DNA of 64,000 nt from Nocardia takedensis NBRC 100417 (GCF_000308695.1 NZ_BAGG01000019.1:175927-239926), one strand, 5' to 3'. Shown: positions 18,849 through 29,281, numbered from the stretch's first letter. Translations and numbers: made by a program. The notes: generated by a model from the sequence alone, not told the origin.

Positions 18849-20488
18849 TGGTTCTGCATCACCCGACGGCCGCGCGGGTGGCCGATGTAGATGGCCTCGC
18901 GCGGGATGGAGACCAGCGTCAGGTCGACCTGCGCGGTGCCGGTGCGCAGCACCACGTGGTTGCCGATCGCGCCGGGTTGGTGGATCGACAGGTCGGGGCG
19001 CGTCGCGGGCCAGCCCATCGGATCGCCGGTGACGTAGATCGTGGTGACACCGGCGTGCGGCGCGGGAGCCAGCACGCCGTCGACCACCGTCGCGGTGAAA
19101 CCCGCGTCGGACTGGTGGGTTTCGACGGCGATGGCCAGGCGTTCCGGGTTGCCGATGGTCTGCACCAGGTTCTCCCAGGCGTGCGCCCGGTCGGTGCGGA
19201 TCAGGATGCGCTCGCCGACCGCGAGGGCGCGGAACACCAACTGCTGGGCCAGATACAGCTCGCCCGCGACGTACACCGTCGAGATGCCGATGCCGACGAT
19301 CCGCACCGCGACGCCCTGCTGTTCCTCGTCCGAGCCGATCAGCTGACCGCATCCCGAGGAGGGCAGGTGCAGCGCCCCGATCACCTCGATCGGGTACTCC
19401 GTCATCGGGACGGTGTCGTCCACCCCGGGCACGGCCAGCGGCAGGTGCGCGAGCAGTCCGTCGCGGTGGCGTCCGGCCATCGAGACCATGCCCGACACCC
19501 CGGACCCCTCCGGCAGTTCCCGTGCCGTCAGTCGCCAAGCCGCGCCGATGTTCACCGAATCCGCCGAACTGCCGGGCCGCAACCGCACCGCGACGGTGGT
19601 GCCCCGTGACTGCGGAACCCACAGTTGCGCCAGCAGATCCGAGCCGAGACGCTTCGGATCGACCGCCGCGCCGACGTTGACCGCGTTGCCGAGTTCGGCG
19701 TAGCGCCAGCGGTGGGTCAGCGTGCGCGGATCGTAGCCGCCGGTGATCTGGAGGACGGCTTTGCGGATCTCGGGGGCGGTGAGGACGCGGGCGTTGCAGT
19801 CGGCGTCCTCAAGGGTGCGCACGATCCGCTGGGTCGCGATGGTCACCGCGCGCGCCGCGCCGTCGCTCCCGCCGCCGCGCCGGGCCGCCGCGTCGGGGCT
19901 GGCGACCGCGTCGAAGGCGATGGCCAGCCACACCGTGCGGTGCGCGGTGGCGGGCAGCGGGCCCAGCAGCGATTCGTAGATGTTGCCCGCGGGCGTCCCC
20001 GCCCGGCTGCGGTGGCCGTGGCTGATGATGTCGATGCCGCTGAGCAGGATGTCGTGCTGGTTCAGGCATTTGGCCAGCTCGGGCAGCGGCAGCAGGTGCG
20101 AGGCGTGCACGGTGCTGCTGGAGATGCGGGTGAGTCCGCCGCGCGGGGGCAGCACCTCGATCACGGTGACGACCCGGCTGCCGTCCCAGTACAGACCCAG
20201 CGACCGGTCGTCGGGGCCGCGGAAGTCGACGGTGTCGCCGAGTTCGTAGCCGCGCCGGGTCAGATAGCCCCACCAGGTGGCGATCCAGTCCAGCAGGGTG
20301 CGCCGGGCCACCGGGATCAGCACGACGGCCGCCGCCGCCACCGCCACGCCCAGCGCGATCAGCCCGTCGAGCCCGACGAACAGCGCGACCACGGCGGCCG
20401 AGAGGCCGATCAGCTGCGCCACCAGCAGGTTCCGCACTGAGATGCGACCAAGTAGCGGGCGCGGCCCCGCCCCGGTGGCTTCGGCCAT
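18845..20488 (-). CDS. eccE: Type VII secretion component EccE
   Basis: EccE lines the periphery of the ESX membrane complex. The 547-residue product has two adjacent membrane spans (about residues 18-40 and 41-62) followed by a large domain with the family's GDTVDFRGPDDRSLGLYWDGS and YVAGELYLAQQLVFRALAVG segments. Start ATG 20488 follows GGGGGACGAGG; the longer open frame to 20611 lacks support. M. tuberculosis ESX-4 has no EccE, whereas M. abscessus ESX-4 does, so this is the complete type. It is divergent from eccB with a gap of 112 bases. Confidence 0.9.
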   Translation of the reverse strand: MAEATGAGPRPLLGRISVRNLLVAQLIGLSAAVVALFVGLDGLIALGVAVAAAAVVLIPVARRTLLDWIATWWGYLTRRGYELGDTVDFRGPDDRSLGLYWDGSRVVTVIEVLPPRGGLTRISSSTVHASHLLPLPELAKCLNQHDILLSGIDIISHGHRSRAGTPAGNIYESLLGPLPATAHRTVWLAIAFDAVASPDAAARRGGGSDGAARAVTIATQRIVRTLEDADCNARVLTAPEIRKAVLQITGGYDPRTLTHRWRYAELGNAVNVGAAVDPKRLGSDLLAQLWVPQSRGTTVAVRLRPGSSADSVNIGAAWRLTARELPEGSGVSGMVSMAGRHRDGLLAHLPLAVPGVDDTVPMTEYPIEVIGALHLPSSGCGQLIGSDEEQQGVAVRIVGIGISTVYVAGELYLAQQLVFRALAVGERILIRTDRAHAWENLVQTIGNPERLAIAVETHQSDAGFTATVVDGVLAPAPHAGVTTIYVTGDPMGWPATRPDLSIHQPGAIGNHVVLRTGTAQVDLTLVSIPREAIYIGHPRGRRVMQNH

Positions 20489-20600
20489 CCTCGTCCCCCA
20501 AGTACCCGATATCGGCCGTTTCCTACCGGCCGAGCTGAACAGCAGTCCTCGGGAACTGTACTGTGTTCGGCGAAGGTGAGCACTGTCCGGGGGAGAGAAG

Positions 20601-22091
20601 ATGCCGTCCAAACCGACTACGCGCTGGCAGGTCAGCGGCTATCGCTTCCTGGTTCGACGGATGGAACACGCCCTGGTCCGCCGGGATGTGCGGATGCTGC
20701 ACGACCCGATGCGGTCGCAGTCGCGGGCCTACGGCGTCGGCCTGGTGCTCGGTCTGGTGGTGCTGGCGGGCTGCGGCATCCTCGCGCTGCTGCGCCCGCA
20801 GGACAAGATCGGCTCCAATACGCTGTTGATCGGCAAGGAGTCCGGCGGCGTCTACGTCGTCATCGACGACACCGTGCACCCCGCGCTCAACCTGGCCTCC
20901 GCGCGACTGGCCTCCGGGGAATCCGGTAAGGCGGTGATCGTCAAGGAATCCGAACTGGGCAAGAAGCCGAGGGGCCAGCTCATCGGCATTCCCGGCGCGC
21001 CCGCCGCGCTGCGCTACGACAAGGACGGCAAGGGCAGGCCGTGGTCGGTCTGCGATGTGCTCAAGGTCGACGGCAGCGGCGATCTGAGCACCTCGGTGCT
21101 GGCCGGTGACCCGCAACTCGGCGACAAGGCGTCCGCGCTGGGCGCGGGCCAGGCGCTGCTGGTCAAGGCGGACAGCACCGTCTACCTGGTCTACGACAAC
21201 AAGCGGGCGCGCGTCGACATGAGCGATCGCTCGGTCACCGACGCGCTCGGAATCACCGGCGCCACACCGCGTCCGGTCAGCCGCGGGTTGATCAACACGA
21301 TCCCCGAGGTGTTGCCGATCATCGCGCCCAAGATCGACAATCCCGGCGGCTCGGTCGGCTTCCAGGTCAACAACCATCGCATCGCCGACGTGGTGCAGGT
21401 GCCCTCCGAACCCGACAAGTACTACGTGGTGCTCCAGGACGGCTTGCAGGAGGTGTCGAAGCTGACCGCCGACATCATCCGCAACGCCAACCGCTCCCCG
21501 GAGAACAATTCGCGCATCGACCAAGCCGATCGCACCTACGCGCCGATCTCGCGCGCGTTGAAGGTCGAGAACTATCCCGAGCGCGCCCCGTCGATCGTGG
21601 AGACCAGCGACCGCCCGATCAGTTGCCTGTCCTGGAAGCCGATCCCGGCCGCCGCCGAGAACAAGGACGGCGGCAAGCGCGCCGAACTGGCGGTGTTCGC
21701 CGGTGTGGCGCTGCCGATTCCGGACAACGCCAAACTGGTGCCGCTGGCCCAGGGCGACGGGTCGGGGCCGAACGCCGACTCGGTCTACGTCCCGCCGGGT
21801 ACCGGCGCGTTCGTGCAGACCACCGGCATCGAACCCGACAGTCGCCGCAAGGACAGCCTGTTCTACATCGCCGACACCGGCGTCCGCTACGGCATCAAGA
21901 ACGCCGAATCGCAATCGGCCCTGGGGCTGGACAGTCAGGCGGGCGTGCAACCGGAGCCCGCGCCGTGGCCGATCGTCGGTCTGCTCGCCTCCGGGCCCAC
22001 GCTGGGGCGCGAGGAGGCGATGGTCGCCCACGACGGGGTCTCGCCCGATCCCGCGCCGGCCCGCCAGACCGTGGGCAACGACTCCAAGTAG
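20601..22091 (+). CDS. eccB: Type VII secretion component EccB
   Basis: EccB has one N-terminal membrane span and a large periplasmic domain of repeats. The 496-residue product starts PSKPTTRWQVSGYRFLVRRM, the family's cytoplasmic signature. It has a span at about residues 43-64, then GSNTLLIGKESGGVYVVIDD and the R1-R4 repeat region. A paired-cysteine pattern (WSVCDV, ISCLSW) fits the known disulfide. GGGGGAGAG precedes ATG 20601. It is ESX-4 type by position after truA and before mycP-eccD-eccC. Confidence 0.96.
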   Translation: MPSKPTTRWQVSGYRFLVRRMEHALVRRDVRMLHDPMRSQSRAYGVGLVLGLVVLAGCGILALLRPQDKIGSNTLLIGKESGGVYVVIDDTVHPALNLASARLASGESGKAVIVKESELGKKPRGQLIGIPGAPAALRYDKDGKGRPWSVCDVLKVDGSGDLSTSVLAGDPQLGDKASALGAGQALLVKADSTVYLVYDNKRARVDMSDRSVTDALGITGATPRPVSRGLINTIPEVLPIIAPKIDNPGGSVGFQVNNHRIADVVQVPSEPDKYYVVLQDGLQEVSKLTADIIRNANRSPENNSRIDQADRTYAPISRALKVENYPERAPSIVETSDRPISCLSWKPIPAAAENKDGGKRAELAVFAGVALPIPDNAKLVPLAQGDGSGPNADSVYVPPGTGAFVQTTGIEPDSRRKDSLFYIADTGVRYGIKNAESQSALGLDSQAGVQPEPAPWPIVGLLASGPTLGREEAMVAHDGVSPDPAPARQTVGNDSK

Positions 22092-22096
22092 TCACG

Positions 22097-22139
22097 GAGC
22101 GGCGACCTGTTCGGTGTCACATGACGTTTGTCGCCGCTC
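22097..22139. terminator. Hairpin between convergent eccB and mycP
   Basis: GAGCGGCGAC (22097-22106) pairs perfectly with GTCGCCGCTC (22130-22139) across a 23-base loop. It follows the eccB stop and lies ahead of the end of mycP. It probably serves as a bidirectional terminator. Confidence 0.6.
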
Positions 22140-22182
22140 GCTCTAGGCGTAGTTGTCGACGTCGTCTCGGGACGGCGGATGA

Positions 22183-23595
22183 TCAGCTGCCGTCTTCGGT
22201 GACGCCGAAACGCCTGCGGATCGGGAACGAGGCCAAGTAGCCGAGCAGCAAGGCCGTACCGATGATCCCGGTGCCGATCAACGCCACGTCGCGGGCGCTG
22301 TTGTCCGGCGGCGCGGGTTTCGCGGGCACCGCGAGTTGCTGACTCTTCGCGGGATTGGGCGTCTTCGGCGGCAGTGCGCCGGTGACCTCGTTGGTGAGCG
22401 CCGCGATCGGGTCGACCGCGCCGTAGCCGATGTACTTGTTCCAGCCCTCGGCGGGCGCGTGCGCGGTGGCCTGGATGCGGTGCATGACCTGCCGCGCGGT
22501 CAGTTCCGGGAACCGGGCCCGCACCAGCGCGACCACCCCGGACACGATCGGCGTCGCGAAACTGGTGCCCGAGATCGAGCCCTGTTCGCCGCGCTGGTTG
22601 ACCGCGCCGGTGGCGGTGCCGGTACCGCGCGGGTCCAGCGAGACCATGTTCTCGCCGGGCGCGGCGACGCTGAGCCACGGGCCGGGGACGGTGAATTTCG
22701 AGGGCGCGCCGTTGGCGTCGATCGAGCCGACCGCGAGGACGTAGTCGTCCCAGCGCGCCGGGACCACGTTCATCGAGACCTTGCTCCACGGGTCGGCGGT
22801 CGGGTCGAGCGGGTCGATCACGGTGTTGGTGGTCTTGCAGGTGTCGGTGTTGCCCGCGGCCACGACCACCACCACATCGCGGTCCACCGCGTATTCCAGT
22901 GCCGCGCCGATGGGTCCGTCGACGTTCTTGTCCGCGCCGCACCAGACCTCGGAGATGTTGATCACCGTCGCGCCCCGGTCGACCGCCCGCACGATGGCCG
23001 AGGCCATGGTGGCGAGATTGCCGTAGCCGTCGGGCAGGTCGTCGGGCGCCTTGTCCCGGGACGCGCCTTCCTTCTGATACATCTTGCTGGTCTGGCGGAT
23101 GGTCATGATCCGGGCCAGCGGGGCGACCCCGGCGAAGCCCTGGTTTTCGACCTGGGTGGCGGCGATCAGTCCGGCGACGAAGGTGCCGTGACCGTCGCAG
23201 TCCTCGGTGCCGTCGCCGCCCGCGGCGACGTAATCGCCGGCCGCGTCCAGGTCGGGCAGACGCGGGTGCCGGGCGACGCCGGTATCGATCACCGCGACCA
23301 CCTGGCCCTCGCCCTTGGAGAACTGCCAGGCGCGATCCAGATCAAGGGAGCGCTGCGCGGTCGGGATGGTGGAACCCGCACCGCCGGTGACGATATCGGC
23401 GCAGTTCGAGTTCGCCGGGCGTTCGGTCTTGTCCGGCGGCACGGCCGGATCGCCGGCCGGGCGCAGCGCGGGATTCACCGCGGGCGGTCGATCCGCGTGT
23501 GCGACACCGGGGCCCGAGCCCACGCCGAAGGCGGCGCTCAGTCCGACGGTGACCGCGACGGCGACGACCCGCAGGTTTCGGCCGCCCGCGCTCAT
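22183..23595 (-). CDS. mycP: Mycosin, subtilisin-like protease of type VII secretion
   Basis: Mycosin is a membrane-anchored serine protease that caps and stabilises the ESX complex. The 470-residue product has a signal peptide (to about residue 34, GVAHADRPP) and the catalytic triad Asp104 (VAVIDTGV), His136 (CDGHGTFVAG) and Ser345 (SGTSFATPI). It also has an oxyanion Asn in AAGNT and a C-terminal anchor at about 437-457 followed by a short basic tail. The ATG at 23595 overlaps the eccD stop (ATGA), so the two are translationally coupled. Confidence 0.96.
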   Translation of the reverse strand: MSAGGRNLRVVAVAVTVGLSAAFGVGSGPGVAHADRPPAVNPALRPAGDPAVPPDKTERPANSNCADIVTGGAGSTIPTAQRSLDLDRAWQFSKGEGQVVAVIDTGVARHPRLPDLDAAGDYVAAGGDGTEDCDGHGTFVAGLIAATQVENQGFAGVAPLARIMTIRQTSKMYQKEGASRDKAPDDLPDGYGNLATMASAIVRAVDRGATVINISEVWCGADKNVDGPIGAALEYAVDRDVVVVVAAGNTDTCKTTNTVIDPLDPTADPWSKVSMNVVPARWDDYVLAVGSIDANGAPSKFTVPGPWLSVAAPGENMVSLDPRGTGTATGAVNQRGEQGSISGTSFATPIVSGVVALVRARFPELTARQVMHRIQATAHAPAEGWNKYIGYGAVDPIAALTNEVTGALPPKTPNPAKSQQLAVPAKPAPPDNSARDVALIGTGIIGTALLLGYLASFPIRRRFGVTEDGS

Positions 23596-25058
23596 AGCCC
23601 GCGAACGAGGGAGTAGAGCGAGGCCACCCAGAACACCAGCGGCAGCACCGCGGCGACGAAGGCGTATTCGAGCAGTTCCACGCCGCGGCGCATCGGCGGG
23701 GTGGCCGACTGGTTCGGGATGATGATGCCCAGGATCAGCGCCGCGACCAGGATCAGCATGGCCGCGCCGAACACCGCCAGCGGCATGTCCATCTCGAGAC
23801 TCGCGCCGACCAGCATCAACAGCACGATCGACGCGCCGCCCGCGATGAGCACCACGGCCTGTTCGGCGCCCGCGTAGGTGCGACTGCGGAACATCAGCAC
23901 CGCCGAGCACACCAGGGCCAGGGCGATGCCGGGCCAATACGGGTCGCGCGCTTCGGGATCGGCGGCGGCCAGCGCGCCGACCACGGTGACCAGCGTGGTC
24001 GCGGCGACCAGTCCGGCCAGATACATCCTGGCGCGTTCGGATTTCACCCGCAGCGCCTCCATGGTGGGCAGCGCGCGGTGATCGTCGGGATCGTCCTCGG
24101 TGGGGTCGATCGGCGTGCCGGGCGAGGGCACCGGCGGCAGCGGCAGTTTCGCCAGCAGCATCGACATGCGCGGGGACAGCGAGAGCCCCGCCAGGCCCAG
24201 CGCCGCGCCGAACGCGCCGATGGCCTTGGTGGGCTGTTCGCTCAGCAGGCCGACCAGCGCGGCGGGCACGGCGTAGATCGACGCCGTGCCCGCGCCGATG
24301 AACAGCGCGAGACCGACACCGGTGACGCGCCAGGCGAGCACCGCCGTCGCGCCCAGCAGGACCGAGGCGAGCAGCAGGTGCGCCCACCCGTAATCATCGG
24401 GGACGAACAGCATTCCGGCCGCGAAGGCGGGCGGCAACGCGCAGCCGCCGAGCACCAGCGCCGTCGCGGTGTCGCCGTACATGCGGCTGAGCACCATGCC
24501 CGCCACCACCAGCAGCACGGCCACCGCGATGGCGATCGACCCGCCCACCCACCCCGGCACCTCGCCGGGGGACAGCAGCAGGCCCGCGCAGCCGACCAGC
24601 ATGGTGATCGCGGCCAGCACCGACCCGGTGATCCGCGCGGTACGCGGTGTCCAACTGCGGTAGTGGTCGGCGTCGGCGATCGCGACGTTGTACATGATGT
24701 CGTCGAACAGCGGCGTCGGCGCGATGTGCGAGGCGCTCTCCAACATGAGCAGTTCGCCGTCGCGCACACCGTGTTCGCCGAGGCTCAGCGAATTGGAGAA
24801 CGGGGGATGGCCGATGCGGGCCAGCACCCATTCGGCAGGCTCGTAACGCTCGCCTTCGTTGTCGAAGTCGTTGGCGCGGCTGTGCTGGGCGACCATGTCG
24901 ACCACGGAGGGGATGACCAGGGCCACCGGGACGTCGACCGGAATGGCCATGTCGACCTGGGTGTGCTTGGCCAGGATCGTGACCCGCGCCAGATCCGGCG
25001 CGCGGACTATCCCTCGGGAGGAGTCTTCGTCGATGTGATCAAGGCGCGCGTGCGTCAA
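23592..25058 (-). CDS. eccD: Type VII secretion channel component EccD
   Basis: EccD forms the hydrophobic cavity of the ESX complex. The product has an N-terminal ubiquitin-like domain (DLARVTILAKHTQVDMAIPV, then PFSNSLSLGEHGVRDGELLML) and eleven predicted membrane spans to the C-terminus. The start is uncertain. TTG 25058 behind GGGGGAAGC gives the usual family length (488 residues). ATG 25169 would add 37 Arg-rich residues and run into the eccC promoter region. It is coupled to mycP by an ATGA overlap and is divergent from eccC. Confidence 0.93.
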   Translation of the reverse strand: MTHARLDHIDEDSSRGIVRAPDLARVTILAKHTQVDMAIPVDVPVALVIPSVVDMVAQHSRANDFDNEGERYEPAEWVLARIGHPPFSNSLSLGEHGVRDGELLMLESASHIAPTPLFDDIMYNVAIADADHYRSWTPRTARITGSVLAAITMLVGCAGLLLSPGEVPGWVGGSIAIAVAVLLVVAGMVLSRMYGDTATALVLGGCALPPAFAAGMLFVPDDYGWAHLLLASVLLGATAVLAWRVTGVGLALFIGAGTASIYAVPAALVGLLSEQPTKAIGAFGAALGLAGLSLSPRMSMLLAKLPLPPVPSPGTPIDPTEDDPDDHRALPTMEALRVKSERARMYLAGLVAATTLVTVVGALAAADPEARDPYWPGIALALVCSAVLMFRSRTYAGAEQAVVLIAGGASIVLLMLVGASLEMDMPLAVFGAAMLILVAALILGIIIPNQSATPPMRRGVELLEYAFVAAVLPLVFWVASLYSLVRGL

Positions 25059-25231
25059 GCTTCCCCCAACTGGTCTTTCTACCTCGTGTTTCCGCTGACG
25101 CGCGCCGAAAGGGCGAGGTTGCGCGCCCCGGCGTCCTGACAGCAGAATGCTGGTCGAACTGTACGACATGTCTGCCGTGGCCTCTACACTGAGGCCGAAG
25201 TGCAGCGTGCAAAAGGGGGATTTCTCGACCG

Positions 25232-28200
25232 ATGAGTACTGTCCGGTTCCAGCGCCGTGCCCGTCGGGAGATGCCGCGTACCCCAGGCGGTGAAGTCACC
25301 CTCCAGCCGCCCCCCGAGATCCCCCGCGTCACACCGGGCAACCTGCTCATGAAGATGATGCCGGTCGTCATGGTGATCGGCATGCTGGGAATGGTAGCGC
25401 TGCTGTTCACCCAGGGCGGCGGTATCGCGTCGAATCCGATGAGCATGATGTTCCCGCTCATGATGGTCTTCTCGATGGTCGGCATGTTCGCGGGGCAGGG
25501 CGGCGGCAAGGGGGCCAAGGCCGCGGAGGCGAACGAGGACCGCAAGGACTATCTGCGCTATCTGGATCAAGTACGTCGCGACGTCGACGACACCGCGAAT
25601 CAGCAGCGCGCCTCGGTCGAGTGGAGTCATCCCGAACCCGCGCTGATCTGGATGTTGGCCGGTACCAGCCGGATGTGGGAGCGCCGCGCGGGCGACAAGG
25701 ATTTCTGCCACGCCCGCATCGGCATCGGCGGCCAGCGTCTGGCCACCCGCCTGGTCGCCCCGGAGACGGGCCCGGTCGAGGAACTGGAGCCGATCGCGGC
25801 GGTCTCGCTGCGCCGTTTCGTGCGGGCGCACTCCACGGTGCCGGATCTGCCGACCGCCATCGCGGTCAAGGGTTTCGCCACCATCGCCCTCGACGGCGAC
25901 CGCGGCCAGGCCCGCGACATGACGCGCGCGATGTTGTTGCAGCTGAGCATGTTCCAAGCCCCCGACCAAGTCCTGGTCGCCGTCGTGGCGGGCCCCGACA
26001 CCGCGCGGGAGTGGGAGTGGACCAAATGGCTTCCGCACACCCAGCATCCGGACGCGCAGGACGGCATCGGCTCCCAGCGCATGTTCTACGGTTCGATCCG
26101 CGAGGCGATGGCCAGCCTGCACTCGCTGCTGGCCAACCGCGTCCGGTACTCGCGCAATCAACCCGCCAACGCGAACCTGGTGCACATCGTGATCGTGGTC
26201 GACGGCGGCCTGCTCGAGGCCGAGGACGATCAACTGCGCGAATCCGGCTACGAGGGCGTCACCATCATCGACCTGTGCGGTTACGCACCGCGCCTGGCGG
26301 TTTCGCGCGGCATCAAGATGGTCGTGGAGAACGGCGAGTGCATCGGCCGCGGCGCCACCGGCAACCAGGAGCGTTTCGCGCTGATCGACCGGATCAGCAG
26401 TCAGCAGGCCCAGCAGGTGGCCCGCAGACTCGCGCCCTACCGCGCCGCCACCCAGCGCAGCAGTGACGTGGAAACCGAGGACAGCGACGTCATCTCGACG
26501 TGGTCGCAGCTGATGAGCCTCGGCGACATCGGCACGTTCAACCCCGAACACGCCTGGCGTCCCCGCTACGGCCGCGAACGGTTGCGCGTGCCCTTCGGCG
26601 TCGGCGCGGACGGCCTGCCAGTGGAACTGGACATCAAGGAAGCCGCCGAGAGCGGTATGGGCCCGCACGGCCTGTGCATCGGCGCGACCGGTTCGGGCAA
26701 GTCGGAATTCCTGCGCACGCTGGTGCTGAGCCTGCTGGCCACGCATTCACCGGATCAGCTCAACCTCGTCCTGGTCGACTTCAAGGGCGGTGCGACCTTC
26801 CTGGGCCTCGACGGCGTCCCGCATGTGGCCGCCGTCATCACCAACCTCGAGGAGGAGGCCGACCTCGTCGACCGTATGCGCGACGCGTTGGCCGGCGAGA
26901 TGAACCGCCGCCAGGAGGTGCTGCGCCAAGCGGGCAACTTCGCCAACGTCTCCGAATACGAGAAGGCGCGCGCCGCGGGCGCCGACCTCGATCCGCTGCC
27001 CGCGCTGTTCGTGGTGCTCGACGAATTCTCCGAACTGCTCACCCAGCACCCGGATTTCGCGGAGCTGTTCGTGATGATCGGCCGCCTGGGCCGCTCGCTG
27101 CACGTGCACCTGCTGCTGGCCTCCCAGCGCCTGGAAGAAGGCAAGCTCAAGGGCCTGGAGAGCCACCTGTCCTACCGGATCGGCCTGAAGACCTTCTCCG
27201 CCAACGAATCCCGTCAGGTGCTCGGCGTCCCCGACGCCTACAACCTGCCCGGCATCCCCGGCGGCGGCTACCTCAAGTCCGATTCCGGGGAGATCCAGCG
27301 GTTCCAGGCGTCCTACGTCTCGGGCCCCTACGTCGGCGGCGGCTCGCAGCGCGATGTCACCAGCGCGGGCGTCGCGGGCGGCGAGATCGACGTCAAGGCC
27401 CGGCCGTTCACCGCACACCACGTCGATTTCCGCGCCGTCGACCGCATTCCGCTGCCGCCCGAGCCCAGCCACGAACCCGAGGACCACCGCTCCGAGGACG
27501 GCGAGCAGATCTCCAACCTGAACATGCTGGTCTCGCGCATCCGCGGCTACGGCCGTCCGGCGCACGAGATCTGGCTGCCGCCGCTGGACGAGGCGCCCAC
27601 GCTCGACACCCTCATCCCGCGCTCGATCCTCACCGGCGAATACTCGCCGCTGGCCTCGCTGCGCGCCCCCATCGGCATCGTGGACCGCCCCTACGACCAG
27701 CGCCGCGACCCGCTGGTGGTCGACCTGTCCGGCTCGCGCGGCAACGTCGCGGTGGTCGGCGGCCCGCAGTCGGGCAAGTCCACCGCGTTGCGCACCATGA
27801 TCATGGCGATGGCGATGACCCACACCGCCGAACAGGTGCAGTTCTACTGCCTGGATTTCGGCGGCGGCACGCTGACGAGTTTGCAGGGTCTGCCGCACGT
27901 GGGTTCGGTCGCCAGCCGTTTGGACGAGGACAAGGTCCGGCGCACCGTCGCCGAGATGACCACCATCGTGCGGCAGCGCGAAGCCCGCTTCCGCGCCCTG
28001 GGCATCGAATCCATGCCGGAGTTCCGCAGGCTGCGCTCGGTGGACCCGGCGAGCAGCCCCGGCGCGGCGGGCGCGCACGAGGACCCGTTCGGCGACGTCT
28101 TCCTGGTGATCGACGGATTCAGTTCGATCCGCCAGGATTTCGAGCCGCTGGAACAGCAGATCATGAACCTCGCGGTGCAGGGTCTGTCCTACGGCGTGCA

Positions 28201-29281
28201 CGTGGTCATCGCGCTCAACCGCTGGGCCGAGGCCCGGCCCGCGCTCAAGGACCAGATCGGCACCCGCATCGAACTGCGCCTCGGCGACCCGATGGACTCC
28301 GACCTCGGCCGCAAATTCGCCGCGCTCGTCCCGCAGGGGCGTCCCGGCCGCGGTATGACACCGGACTGCCTGCACATGCTGACCGGCCTGCCGCGCATCG
28401 ACGGCAGTTCCGATCCGACCAACCTCGGTCAGGCCGTCGCCGACGCGGTGGCCACGATCGCGCGCCTCACCCCGGGCCGCGCCGCCCCCGCGGCGCGCAT
28501 GCTGCCCGAACTGCTCGGCCGCGACCAGTTGCTCCAGATGGCCGGACACTGGCCCAGCCAGATCGATGTGGCGGTCCGGCCCGCGCGGATGCGTATTCCG
28601 ATCGGCATCAACGAATCCGAACTCGCGCCGGTCTACATCGACTTCAACGAGAGTCCGCACTTCATCATCCTGGGCGACACCGAATCCGGGAAGACCACGC
28701 TGCTGCGTTCGCTCATCGAGGGCATCGCCGCGACGAACACGCCGAACGAAGCGCGGTTCATCCTCGGCGATTACCGGCGCACCATGCTCGGCCTCGTCCC
28801 CGACGGCTACCTCGCCGGCTACGGTTCCACCGCGCCGCAGTTCACCCAGAACATGGCCGACCTGGCCGCCTACGTGAGCAAGCGCACGCCCGGCCCCGAC
28901 GTGACGCCGCAGCAACTGCGGGACCGGTCCTGGTGGAGCGGCCCGGAACTGTACGTCATCGTCGACGACTACGACCTGGTCGCCACGTCGATGGGCAACC
29001 CCACCTCGGCCCTGGTCGAACATCTGCCGCACGCGCGCGATCTCGGCTTCCACCTGATCATCGCGCGGCGTTCCGGCGGCGCGGCCCGCGCCATGTACGA
29101 GGCGACGCTGGCCCGCATGAAGGATCTCGGCTCGGCGGGCCTGATCATGAGCTGCAACAGGGACGAGGGCGTCATCATGGGCACCGTGCGACCGAGTCCG
29201 CTGCCCCCGGGGCGCGGCAATTTCATCACCCGCAACGCCCAGGAACTCGTCCAGCTCGCCTGGATGCCCCCGGCGGAGTGA
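25232..29281 (+). CDS. eccC: Type VII secretion ATPase EccC, second copy (ESX-4 locus)
   Basis: This is a complete 1349-residue EccC motor. Two membrane spans lie within the first 85 residues. Three FtsK-type ATPase domains follow, with Walker A at about residues 484 (GATGSGKS), 843 (GGPQSGKS) and 1148 (GDTESGKT), all canonical. Walker B is complete only in the first (FVVLDEF). It is encoded as a single chain, unlike the split EccCa/EccCb of ESX-1. Similarity to the EccC at the left edge is high throughout, so they are paralogues. A likely -10 (TACACT, about 25181) lies in the divergent eccD-eccC gap. The stop overlaps the next ATG (TGATG). Confidence 0.97.
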   Translation: MSTVRFQRRARREMPRTPGGEVTLQPPPEIPRVTPGNLLMKMMPVVMVIGMLGMVALLFTQGGGIASNPMSMMFPLMMVFSMVGMFAGQGGGKGAKAAEANEDRKDYLRYLDQVRRDVDDTANQQRASVEWSHPEPALIWMLAGTSRMWERRAGDKDFCHARIGIGGQRLATRLVAPETGPVEELEPIAAVSLRRFVRAHSTVPDLPTAIAVKGFATIALDGDRGQARDMTRAMLLQLSMFQAPDQVLVAVVAGPDTAREWEWTKWLPHTQHPDAQDGIGSQRMFYGSIREAMASLHSLLANRVRYSRNQPANANLVHIVIVVDGGLLEAEDDQLRESGYEGVTIIDLCGYAPRLAVSRGIKMVVENGECIGRGATGNQERFALIDRISSQQAQQVARRLAPYRAATQRSSDVETEDSDVISTWSQLMSLGDIGTFNPEHAWRPRYGRERLRVPFGVGADGLPVELDIKEAAESGMGPHGLCIGATGSGKSEFLRTLVLSLLATHSPDQLNLVLVDFKGGATFLGLDGVPHVAAVITNLEEEADLVDRMRDALAGEMNRRQEVLRQAGNFANVSEYEKARAAGADLDPLPALFVVLDEFSELLTQHPDFAELFVMIGRLGRSLHVHLLLASQRLEEGKLKGLESHLSYRIGLKTFSANESRQVLGVPDAYNLPGIPGGGYLKSDSGEIQRFQASYVSGPYVGGGSQRDVTSAGVAGGEIDVKARPFTAHHVDFRAVDRIPLPPEPSHEPEDHRSEDGEQISNLNMLVSRIRGYGRPAHEIWLPPLDEAPTLDTLIPRSILTGEYSPLASLRAPIGIVDRPYDQRRDPLVVDLSGSRGNVAVVGGPQSGKSTALRTMIMAMAMTHTAEQVQFYCLDFGGGTLTSLQGLPHVGSVASRLDEDKVRRTVAEMTTIVRQREARFRALGIESMPEFRRLRSVDPASSPGAAGAHEDPFGDVFLVIDGFSSIRQDFEPLEQQIMNLAVQGLSYGVHVVIALNRWAEARPALKDQIGTRIELRLGDPMDSDLGRKFAALVPQGRPGRGMTPDCLHMLTGLPRIDGSSDPTNLGQAVADAVATIARLTPGRAAPAARMLPELLGRDQLLQMAGHWPSQIDVAVRPARMRIPIGINESELAPVYIDFNESPHFIILGDTESGKTTLLRSLIEGIAATNTPNEARFILGDYRRTMLGLVPDGYLAGYGSTAPQFTQNMADLAAYVSKRTPGPDVTPQQLRDRSWWSGPELYVIVDDYDLVATSMGNPTSALVEHLPHARDLGFHLIIARRSGGAARAMYEATLARMKDLGSAGLIMSCNRDEGVIMGTVRPSPLPPGRGNFITRNAQELVQLAWMPPAE

